From NCBI GenBank assembly GCA_024364735.1, contig JAGFNQ010000863.1, positions 97,183 through 161,182 on the forward strand: DNA of 64,000 nucleotides, written 5' to 3'. The notes under the pieces were generated by a model. The model had not been told where the DNA came from, did not search any database, and saw nothing but the letters and a program-made list of their open reading frames with translations. A program made the translations under genes and the position numbers. Each line of letters opens with the position of its first letter. Positions within the stretch are counted from its first letter, which is position 1. The DNA comes from Boesenbergia rotunda. Its lineage: Eukaryota; Streptophyta; Magnoliopsida; Zingiberales; Zingiberaceae. Positions 33,006 to 42,359 of this stretch are shown here, one piece after another.

Positions 33006-35381
33006 CCTAATTTGATGCCCTCAAATTAGGTGTCACGAAAGTGGGTCTCAAATTTAAATATTTATAAATGCTGGAAACCCTTTTGTAATAAAAATATGAA
33101 AACGTAGTAAAGGGGCCACATGTCGTATTTTTCCTAGGGACTAGTTGAAGTTGTGTGATTCGAACTTGTATTTACGTGTCGTTTATATTTTTGGATTTCG
33201 AATAAAATTTGGGTTTAGGTTGCAATCGGAAATGACAATGAAATGAAAAGAAAAAGAATTTTAACTAACGAATTAAACAAGATATGACAAGTGATGAACT
33301 TAACCAAATGACAATTTAAACCAACTAATGCAAATCTACAATCTTTAGGAATCAAACTGATCACTATGCAATAGCACACTACCCCTTGAGTTCAACTTTA
33401 GGAATTTATTCTTGTGATAAGCTGAATGCTAATGATCTATTATCAAGGAAGGAAACTAAAACAAAAGTCAGATATGGAAGGGTGGCACGCAAGAAGAAAT
33501 CTGATACAAGGTTTCGGAAATGACAAACTGCAGTTTTAAGTTGATGTTTGATGAAGAACGCAGAACTACAACTTATGTGGAGTAAGTAAATGTGAGGCAA
33601 CTAATGGAATGCCAAGCAAGCAAATGAATGCAGAACAAACTAAGGAAAAATAGACAGATTTTCAGAAACTACACTAATGTGCAGAACAAATTTGAATGCA
33701 AAAAGACAAGTCAGATCTTCAACAACTGAATGCAAAAATTGCAGAAATGAATTGATTGAAGAAACAAGCACTTCCAACTGAAATAAAATGCACAACACTA
33801 ATGTTCAGAGAAGATGTAGAAGTTGCTGAATTCACTGATACCAAACTCAGAGTTTCTGAACTGAACTAACAGAATTACACTAAACTTATTTGCAGGATTG
33901 AAAACCGGTACACATACACTGAAACCTACTGCAATAGCACACTCAATGCGACATCTAACTTCAGAAACAGAAACTAGAACTAACTGAATTTGAAATAACT
34001 GCAAAATCAGAAGCTAATTGGTATGCAGAACAGAATTGAGACACAGCTAAAAGCACTGATACACAACAATAAAAATGGCACGCAAGCAAAAAAAACAAAA
34101 GTGAGCTGAAATTGAATTCGATCAGTCCCTAAACAAGCTTCCTAACTACTTAACTTGCTGGATTAAACCCTAATTACAGCAGAGACAACTCAAAGAAAAG
34201 AATTAAACAGCTAACACAAAATTCAGAAATGAACTTGCGGCAAAAATTACAGCTACTGCAAAAATAGAAAATTCACTAAGAAACTACTCCTCAATCCTTT
34301 CTTTAGCTCAGGTACTCCTTGTTCGTCACGCAAGGGCAAGCCTCGGACCCGTAAGCTCCACAAACCATCGGGAAATTGTCTCGGCGACTCAATCCGAGCT
34401 CAACTCTACCCAATCTGAATTCCCCATTCGAATCCTTCAATTCAGCTGCGTCCAAGTGCGATTGTGATTTGTGGATGGTCAGAGCAATCTAGGGAACCCC
34501 TCCAGATGGCTCCGGTGGATGTAGATGGATGCACAACTGAAATCGCAGACTTCAAATAGCAGAGCTAAGGAGACCTCGCTCAGCTCTGTTCATGGGCAAT
34601 AGAGAGCTGAAAACTTCACTAAGACCTCTTCCCAATGACCTAGCACTTGCTCTAAATCAGGAATTGAGTGATCACGCCTTCGGATGATTGAAAAACTTAA
34701 AGAACACGAAGAACAAATGAAGGAAGAAGCTGTTGCGGCGAAGACGCGATGAGGAGAAAGCTGGGGAGAATTTTCCTTAAGTAATTAGGAATGAACGGCC
34801 CAGATTGATTTGAGGAAATCCAACGGCTGATCTTCATCCGATCTGAACCAAATTTTGATGATGTTGATCAAGGGTCAGGATCTACCTCGTGGTAGCTCGG
34901 ATCCTCCAGATGTGCAACGGATGGTCCAGATCAATCTAATCTTTGAATGGACAGTCTAGAGCCCTCCAAGCTTGATCCAACGGTTGAATGAGCTCTGATT
35001 GGGATGAAACCTTCAGATCTTGATCCAGATGCTTGATCAACCCTAACCCTAGCTCGGATTGCCTCAGATGGTCCCAGATGGCTCAGATCTAGCCGCTTTT
35101 GAATCGGACGACCCAGATGAATCCGAAGCTTGATAACTCGATCCGGGTCCACTTTCCGACTCAAGTTTGACCCAGTATGCCCTAGGTCCATAATCTTTTC
35201 AAGTCTGCAAAAATAGATCAAAAATTCAGTGGTCAAATAATCCAAATAGGTACAAATTTGCAATTAAGTCCAAAATAGCAATAATTTCTAGAACCTAGGG
35301 TAAATTCACAATTAAGCAAGAAAAATATGGGTCAAACTTGGATTTTAGCAACTAAAATAATCAATAAAATGGTACTTATCA
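33006..35381 (-). mobile_element. LTR-like insertion J, TSD GGCCA
   Basis: 2,376 bp flanked by GGCCA at 33001-33005 and 35382-35386; removing it rejoins E's LTR. On the minus strand it starts TGATAAGTACCATTTTATTG, a start seen in some plant Ty3/gypsy LTRs. The opposite end lacks the expected CA and instead is a perfect 9-bp hairpin (CCTAATTTG ... CAAATTAGG, 33006-33030). There is no gag-pol and no long frame with a domain. Most likely a solo LTR of a non-coding or unusual family. Confidence 0.6.
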
Positions 35382-35569
35382 GGCCACACCTCCGGGACTT
35401 CATCCGCCAAGACAATCTTCTTGGACTTCCCTTGCCAAGTCTTCATGCCTGGACTTTCCTTTGTACCTGCTTACTTAAATTTCATGTTAGGTCGCCAACA
35501 TTGCCTAACTTAAACTCATTTAACCAGACATCAAAAGTAAATAATGTTTGGAGCATAATTGCATTAACA
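35382..35569 (-). mobile_element. Outer element E, 3' LTR segment 3 (LTR start)
   Basis: On the minus strand the LTR starts TGTTAATGCAATTATGC at 35569, next to the polypurine tract. Segments 1-3 together give about 590 bp; the remainder lies beyond LTR B, outside the window. Confidence 0.82.
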
Positions 35570-35583
35570 ATTTTCCTCTTTTT
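35570..35583 (-). promoter_or_regulatory. Polypurine tract of element E
   Basis: AAAAAGAGGAAAAT on the minus strand, a variant of the AAAAAGGGGGAGAT tract of A and I, directly before the 3' LTR start. Confidence 0.82.
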
Positions 35584-36374
35584 GATGTTTGACAAATTTG
35601 TTTAAGTTAGGTCTTTAAATATATATAATGATCAGAAAGCATTAAAAGAATATGATCATAGAGCTCATCTAACTTAACCTATCCAATTCTCCCTCTTTGC
35701 CACATAACAAAAAGATAGAGAGAGTAAAAATAGTCAAAACTCCCCCTTAAAGGAAGCTCCCCCCTTAAACCATACTACCTCTTGGTGAGACATACAAAAA
35801 CTCACCACACAGACATATAAAATAGATAAAAAGAGAAATCACAGCAGAAGGTAGCAGGATGAATAAATAATCAAACAAGACATACTAAAGAAAAAAACAT
35901 AAGGTTCATACAAAACACAAGTAGTGTCATAAATATCTATAACCAACCAACTAAAGATACTAAAACGTTGTCTATGGTGTTTGAGATAAAACAAAAGAAC
36001 ATATCTAATATAAAAACAATCTCAACACCATCACATCTAAGTCATGTCATCTATGCATCACCGCCAGGAGGAGGAGGAGGAGGAGTCTGATACATTAATC
36101 CTAACCCTGCAGCATCTCATACATGGCAATTTGACGCTGCTGAAATCCCTGAAGCTCCAGTCGAATCCCCTGAAACTTCTGTCGGACTATCTCCTCCAAA
36201 TGGATAATTCGCTCATCAGTAGTTATAGCAGGCGCAACACCAAGCGCAACACCAGGCGCAGCACCACTAGGAGAATCAATGTCCTCATCCTCGTCATCAG
36301 AATTGGAAGATGCATGGTCATGACGCTAGGCCATCACTCCCTGATGCCTCTCAATCTGTGCCAAGGAGCTACCG
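35584..36374 (-). other. Element E 3' internal non-coding region
   Basis: AT-rich, between the extra ORF and the polypurine tract. Contains a (GGA)n run near 36065-36085, the degenerate GGCGCAACACCAAGCGC-like repeats near 36235-36260, and a second purine-run/CCCCCTT cluster near 35740-35765 that may be an accessory polypurine tract. No gene recognised; part of it (36200-36374) may be the tail of the extra ORF. Confidence 0.6.
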
Positions 36375-37260
36375 AGATCCTATCCAATCAAAGTCCTTAG
36401 AAAGTTGATGTTGTTGACCCTTAGTAACATCGACACCTCTAGATGCAAAGAATTCAGTCAAAATATGACCAAATGACATGTAGACCTTCCTCTGGACAAG
36501 ACTCGAAAAATGCACAATGGACATGAATACGTGAAGAGCAATGTCGATGTCAAGCCGCTGCTCTAAGACATGCATCATGACCAGATGAGGTAGCCGGATC
36601 TTGGATCTCCCCTTAGTGATAATAAGTAAAAGGCAATCAAGAACAGTCTTATACAGAATGCTACTGACGACTTACATGCGGTTAGCATCAAAAATGCATT
36701 TAAGTGGAGGTCTAGGATTATTGAAATAGTGCCTATGAATTTGGTCAATAGACACGTGGGAGAACGAACCCATGAAAGGCTCAATGACCTGAGGAAAGCA
36801 TGTGAACAAGTTCTACGACACCCGATACCCTAAAAATGACCCTAACACGCTAGGTGTTAATCGAATGGTGACCCCCCCCAATCAAGGGCTCATATGTCCT
36901 ACTATCAGTGCTAATGCAATGTAGATTGGCATAGAATTCTTTGCAGAGATCTACATTATGTAATGCGTGCAACCTACCAATTTATCTAGCTCAAAATAAG
37001 TGATGATTTTAATGAAATTAGGGGTGATCTCCTCAAAATAAGAACGATTAAGATATCGATAATTCATCAAAGTGAAGTCGGCATTCTCAAATCGTTGCCG
37101 AGTGGCCTCGGAATAAAATCGGAGAGTCATAGGTTCAGGAGGAGGTTGTCGGGAAGTCCCCTCACCAACCCTACATTTTTGCCTAGCCCTAATATGCAAT
37201 TGTAAGGTGCATGTACCAAGAGGACAAGGATCAAGAAAAAAATCAAGATAAACATGCAAA
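36375..37260 (-). pseudogene. Element E extra ORF downstream of pol (env-like position)
   Basis: Same strand as pol, between RNase H and the 3' LTR. Minus-strand reading gives a coherent protein-like sequence broken by a few stops and shifts: basic/Pro N-terminus, then RFYSEATRQRFENADFTLMN, YLNRSYFEEITPNFIKIITY, FELDKLVGC, a CKEFYANLHC phrase, RVSGVVELVH, KCIFDANRM, and VMMHVLEQRLDIDIALHVF. I associate phrases such as 'Y-S-E ... ENADF' and 'L-CKEFYANL' with plant proteins annotated as putative plant transposon protein, which from memory occur as additional ORFs in retroelements. No signal peptide or convincing membrane segment is seen. Function unknown; the env-like label describes position only. 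Confidence 0.6.
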
Positions 37261-38224
37261 ATACGAAAGATTAGTCACAAATCTTATCATAAATTAGAAA
37301 TAATGAGTTGAAAACTCGTTACCTTCTCTCCATGAAAGTTGAGGAAGAAGATGAGGCGAGGGTGACTCAAAAAAGGCTCCTTTTTCCCTAAACCTGAAAC
37401 TAGAGGTGAAGAGGAGTTAGGGTAGAAAATCCAAGGATTTTGGAACCCTTGGAGTAGTCGAAGACGTCGAGGTGGATGAAGGGCGGTCGAAACTAGGGTT
37501 TCAGCGCAGCTTGTGCACGGGGGGTCTTTTTTAAAGATTCGCGGTCATCAATCGACTGATGTAGGAATTAATCGACTGATACTGGTCACAGAATTATCAG
37601 TTGACTGATAATGGGTCAGTCGACTGGCACTGATTTCAGCCTTTTCCACATTTTTGACGAATTTCAAAAACGCATAAAAAATCAAAAAAATTTGCAAAAT
37701 CATGAAATTTTACAAACATATTTCTTTTGATATCCTCTAATAGGGGGAAAAAATATGATTTCATTAAAAGTCAAAGTATTTTTGATTTTTTTTTTATCAA
37801 ACCTCAAAATCTTGAAAAAACACTTAAGTTATGTATCAACTTTGAAACCTAATTTTGAAACCATATATTTTTCAAATCTATACCACTATAAGTAGAATAT
37901 AGAATGATTTTCAAAATATTTAAAATGTTCAACTATGATCTATGGGCAAGATGCCCATTAATTAAACATTTACTTTTCCCCATAGTTGGTCTATTATTAC
38001 TAAAGTGATATATCTAATAACTCATCAAAATGCCATAAACACAAGTGAATTATTTGTATCATCCTAATATCTCATATGCATAAATAAAATCATAAATCAA
38101 GTCATAATGAGATAAAATGAAGAAATACACAAGCAAAACTTCCTAGGGTCTTTGTGAGATGTGTTGAGATACGATCTTAGTATTAAATCATGCAAGACTA
38201 AAGTTATAATTCTACAAAGCACAT
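37261..38224 (-). other. Element E spacer between pol and the extra ORF
   Basis: Non-coding and AT-rich. 37553-37632 carries a cluster of ATCGACTGAT / CAGTCGACTG palindromes like those in LTRs D, E and L. A TTTGTGAGATGTG phrase at 38151-38163 matches one arm of the inverted repeat found in A and I. Confidence 0.6.
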
Positions 38225-38637
38225 ACCAAGTCCTCTCCTTAGAGAGGTAAACTCCGCTTCGGGTAGAGACTTGGTAAATATGTTGATAAGGTTAGATTTT
38301 GATTGAATATAATGTAGTTAATGATACCTCTTGCCACATGATCTCTAATGAAGTGATGCTTCACTTCAATGTGTTTTATCCTAGAGTGATGCACTGGATC
38401 TTTGGTCAAATTAATAGTGCTCACATTATCACATAAAACTTTAACCTTCGAATAATGAAGCTCATAATCCTCTAAGGTATGCATTTCTAAAGTAATTGAG
38501 CTACACAATCACCCATAGTCACATATTCTCCCTCGGTTGTAGATAAATCAACACATGGTTGCTTTCTACTACTCCAACTCACTAGGGAGGATCCAAGAAA
38601 TTGACACCCACTATTAGTACTCTTCTTATCCAATTTA
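38225..38637 (-). pseudogene. Element E RNase H and pol C-terminus
   Basis: Minus-strand fragments of Copia RNase H: SGCQFLGSSLVSWSSRKQ, LEDYELHYSKVKVLCDN, INLTKDPVHHSRIKHIEVKH and FIRDHVARG, then a shifted frame with an FTKSLPE-like end. RNase H would remove the RNA strand during cDNA synthesis. It is close in wording to element I (CIDPHHSRTKHIEIKHHF region at 54800-54900). Cut on its N-terminal side by element F; the preceding part is at 45366 onward. Confidence 0.85.
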
Positions 38638-38642
38638 CAACC

Positions 38643-39764
38643 TATTTGGCGTCGTCAGTGAGTATTGCCGTCGGGGAGGATGCAATCTGATATAATATCG
38701 TCGAGGCTAGTGTTCAACACTATCTCCGTAAAACGATATTGCTCCGCTCAGGTATTACGTATAGCAGCAATTTGTTTCCAAGATACAACGACGATGTCTC
38801 GGAATAGTAGCACTTCAAATTCCGAGACCGGGGAACCCTCTCGTTGGTTTTTTGGACTCCGGATGCAGAAGATGGAATGGATGCAAGGTTGATTAGGCTT
38901 GAGTGAGTATGAGTGATTTTAGTGATTTCTTTTCATCATCTAGGGGTCCTATTTATAATAGGTGAAGAGGTGAAGTACCCCTTGGTGAGTTCATCTGAGT
39001 CGTTCGATCTAGAGGGTGTAACCCTTCAACCAGATCTCTTAATCTCAGCCTTAGATCTGGAGGATTGTAACCTTTCAACCCTCCTTTGATCTCAGCCGCC
39101 AGATCAACTTTCATTACCAATGGTCCGATCATGATTATTCATGATCAACGCTCCAGATCGCGTCACTTGCGATCCATCACCCTCTTCGATCCAACGGTGG
39201 CCATCCGCTTGCCCAGTCAGCAGCCAATCATCCCTCTCTGTCCAACCGAGAGTGCCACTTATGCATGCCACATCACCCAAGTGCCACGTAGGTATAGCCA
39301 CGTCACCTGGAGCATAAATTTGAGCTCCTCAATGCTCCTCGCGATGATGCGTACGTGTGAAGTGCAAAGTGCGCCAACAAAGCGCCCATTACGCGCGTGC
39401 TCGCGTGGCGGGTGGCAGGCTTGCAGGTGCGAGCACTTGCTCGCCCATTGGATGAGTGCATCTGTGCTATTTGTGCTAACTCAATTAACACAGCAATGTA
39501 TATAAGGAAGTAAATTCTCTTTGGAATTTTCAATGTGGGACTATTTTCCCCTACTTCCTTTTTGTAACATTTTGAGCTGACTTTAACAATTAATTTCTCA
39601 TTCAACCGTAATCGATTTTAAGCAAATTAATAGTCTAGATTCATCTACTCAAAACGTAGATTTCGATTTTGAAGTCAATTTAGACTTTCATAGATTGATG
39701 GCACCTTGATTTTCTCTTGCAAAATCATAAATCGTATTGGTCTTTTAAGACCCAATATCCAACA
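38643..39764 (-). mobile_element. Element F, 3' LTR
   Basis: 1,122 bp. On the minus strand it starts TGTTGGATATTGGGTC at 39764 and ends GACGACGCCAAATA (terminal CA mutated to TA). TSD CAACC at 38638-38642. A TATAAATAGG-type box lies near 38950-38960. It differs from the 5' LTR at roughly 6-7% in the first 220 bp by eye. Confidence 0.93.
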
Positions 39765-40331
39765 ATCCCCCCCACATGAATGAAAATTAATGCGTGTATG
39801 CATGCAGAAACTTTACAGGAGTCCAATCGATAAGTCAATGCATTGGGAGAAGTAGCTTGTGGCTTTGAACCTTCCGTAGTGGAATACTATCGAGCATACT
39901 AGGCTCCGCAGTGAATGTGATGTCTTGAACTGCTCAATTGTTTGTGTATACTAAGATAATAACATCCACACAGAGACTTATCTCACCTACTTTTGGTTCT
40001 CATGGTTGGTTCCGTTTCGGCCATGGATACCATCTTGGAGTCATGAGTGTTTCATTGAAGCAACCTGTCTTCACACTCACATAGGTGACACTTCTATCAA
40101 GAGTATCCTACCATACTCTACCTTATAAAGGTATAGAAGTCATTAAAAACATAAGCTTAACCTCACTACATGTGGTAGGACAACACTTATTCATCCCAGG
40201 ATTGGGATAATATATTTCGTGTGTTGTAACACAACTTCTGTAACTTCGTTGTCCCATTGAACCAAGATCTTGGGATCTCCAGTCAACAAGGTTGGGTTAC
40301 CGTTACAGTCATTTTAGTTGTAGATTTTTAA
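39765..40331 (-). other. Element F polypurine tract and 3' non-coding region
   Basis: The polypurine tract GTGGGGGGGAT (minus) is at 39765-39775, against the 3' LTR. The rest, to the pol stop at 40332, is non-coding with no motif that I recognise. Confidence 0.8.
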
Positions 40332-40643
40332 TCACATTCCTCTTGGCGAGCAGTATACTTGATCTCGATTTAGCCCCTTCGTAAGAGGATTTGCTAAATT
40401 ATCTTTGGACTTTACATAATCGATTGCAATCACTCCATTCGAGATCAACTACCTAATGGTATTATGTCTACGATGTATATGTCGTGACTTACCATTATAC
40501 ATACTACTCTGTGCCCTTCCAATCGCCGATTGACTATCACAATGTATAAGTACGACGGGCACAGATTTTGTCCAGCTCGGAATATCTTTCAAGAAATTTC
40601 GCAGCCATTGAGCTTCTTCAGCTGCTTTGTCTAGTGCTATAAA
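40332..40643 (-). pseudogene. Element F RNase H C-terminal part
   Basis: In frame with the upstream ORF after a TAG at 40644-40646: FIALDKAAEEAQWLRNFL, then CDSQSAIGRAQ, SRHIHRRHNTIR, and DYVKSKDNLANPLTKGL, the usual Copia RNase H ending. Another in-frame TAG is at 40449-40451. The frame closes with TGA at 40332-40334. Confidence 0.88.
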
Positions 40644-41387
40644 CTAGGATTCCATTGTTGACCGAGTAATGCAAGTCTGCTTAGTGGATTTCCAAGATAC
40701 TGCTCCCCCACCAATCATGAATACATATCCACTAGTGGATTTGGAATCTTTTGTATCTGATATCCAATTAACATCACAATATCCCTCTAAGATAGCGGGA
40801 TATTTTTTGTAATGTAATCCGTAGTTCATAGTATATTTCAAATATCTAAGAACTCGCATCAATGCTTTCCAATGGGTGTCGTTTGGATTACTCGTAAACC
40901 GACTTAGCTTGTTGACCGCACAGACAATATCTGGACGTGTGCAGTTTGTGAGATACATCAAGCTGCCTATTATTCGAGAATATTCCAATTGCGATATGGG
41001 CTCACCTTGGTTTTTCGCTAAGTGTTGACTTAGATCCATAGGTGTTTTCACTGTAGAGAGATCATACACATTGAACTTCTTCAACACCGACTCTACATAG
41101 TGGGATTGTGTCAAAACTATCCCCTCAGATGTCTTGAGAATTTTAATTCCTAATATAACTTCTGCTCGACCCATATCTTTCATATCGAAATTCTTGGTCA
41201 ACATGTCCTTTGTATTCATGATTATCTCATGATTACTACCCATTATAAGCATATCGTCTACGTATAGACAGACGATTACATAGTCTTTAGGTGTGTTTTT
41301 GACATAAATGCATTTGTCACATTCATTTATTTTGAACTCGTTTGACATCATTATTTTGTCAAATTTCTCGTGCCATTGTTTAGGCAC
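40644..41387 (-). CDS. Element F reverse transcriptase C-terminal half and RNase H start
   Basis: Open segment of F's pol following a TAA at 41388-41390. Contains PKQWHEKFD, the RT catalytic motif CLYVDDMLIMG (YVDD metal-binding Asp pair), FDMKDMGRAEVILGIKI, GSLMYLTNCTRPDI, then the connection/RNase H start (GYCDVNWISDTKDSKSTSGY, SWKSTKQTCI). All typical residues are present; loss of function comes only from the flanking nonsense codons. Confidence 0.92.
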   Translation of the reverse strand: MPKQWHEKFDKIMMSNEFKINECDKCIYVKNTPKDYVIVCLYVDDMLIMGSNHEIIMNTKDMLTKNFDMKDMGRAEVILGIKILKTSEGIVLTQSHYVESVLKKFNVYDLSTVKTPMDLSQHLAKNQGEPISQLEYSRIIGSLMYLTNCTRPDIVCAVNKLSRFTSNPNDTHWKALMRVLRYLKYTMNYGLHYKKYPAILEGYCDVNWISDTKDSKSTSGYVFMIGGGAVSWKSTKQTCITRSTMES

Positions 41388-42359
41388 TTATTTAAGTCCG
41401 TACAACGACTTAACAAGTCGACACACCTTTTCCTCTTTTCCTGGAACTACGAACCCCTCGGGTTGCTCCATATAGATTTCTTCTTCCAACTCACCATTTA
41501 AGAATGCAGTCTTAACATCCATTTGATGTATTTCAAGGTCATACAATGCTGCAATGGCTATCAGCCCTCGTATGGACGTAATCCTTACCACCGGTGAGTA
41601 GGTATCGAAGTAATCAAGGCCTTCCTTTTGCTTGTATCCTTTGGCTACAAGTCTAGCCTTATACTTGTCAATCGATCCATCAGCTTTATACTTGCGTTTT
41701 AGTATCCACTTACATCCTAATGGTTTAGTACCAGAAGGAAGGTCCACTAATTCCCAAGTATGGTTATTCATGATGGACTTAATTTCACTATTGACTGCTT
41801 CTTTCCATAATGGGGCATTGGGACTAGAGAGAGCTTCGTTCAATGTTCTTGGGTCCGTTTCTGACATAAAAGTCATAAAGTCTGGCCTGAATGATTTCTC
41901 GACTCTAGCCCGTTTGCTCCGATGTGACTCTTCGTTTTGATAGTCAATAGTCCTTTTACGACAACTAAGTTCAGAAACGTTATTATCTTTAGAGATTCCG
42001 TTGCTATCACTTTGAATGTTTCCCTTCTCATTTGGGAATATACTTTCAAAGAATATTGCATTCCGAGATTCTATGGTTGTTCCCACATGAATATCAGGAA
42101 TGCCTGACTTGTGAACTATGAAACGATATGCACTACTATTTTGGGCATATCCAACAAATATTGCATCGAACGTTTTAGGTCCGATCTTTATTTGCTTTGG
42201 CTTGGGTATTTCAACCTTTGCCAAGCACCCCCACACTTTCAAGTATTTGTACGATGGCTCACGACCTTTCCATTGTTCGTATGACATTTTATCGTTCTTC
42301 TTGTGAGGGATTTTATTGAGAATGTGATTTGCTGATAATATAGCTTCCCCCCACAAGTT
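41388..42359 (-). CDS. Element F integrase C-terminus and reverse transcriptase N-terminal half
   Basis: Open segment in the same frame, between the TAG at 42360-42362 and the TAA at 41388-41390. The integrase end NLWGEAILSANHILNKIPHK leads to the GKP-like chromodomain-free C-terminus typical of Copia (KVWGCLAKVEIPKPK, FVGYAQNSSAYRF), a variable linker, then RT: WKEAVNSEIKSIMNNHTWEL, GCKWILKRKYKADGSIDKYK, ARLVAKGYKQKEGLDYFDTY, and MDVKTAFLNGELEEEIYMEQ. The two bounding stops replace Gln codons in related elements, consistent with C-to-T change. Confidence 0.92.
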   Translation of the reverse strand, partial: NLWGEAILSANHILNKIPHKKNDKMSYEQWKGREPSYKYLKVWGCLAKVEIPKPKQIKIGPKTFDAIFVGYAQNSSAYRFIVHKSGIPDIHVGTTIESRNAIFFESIFPNEKGNIQSDSNGISKDNNVSELSCRKRTIDYQNEESHRSKRARVEKSFRPDFMTFMSETDPRTLNEALSSPNAPLWKEAVNSEIKSIMNNHTWELVDLPSGTKPLGCKWILKRKYKADGSIDKYKARLVAKGYKQKEGLDYFDTYSPVVRITSIRGLIAIAALYDLEIHQMDVKTAFLNGELEEEIYMEQPEGFVVPGKEEKVCRLVKSLYGLK

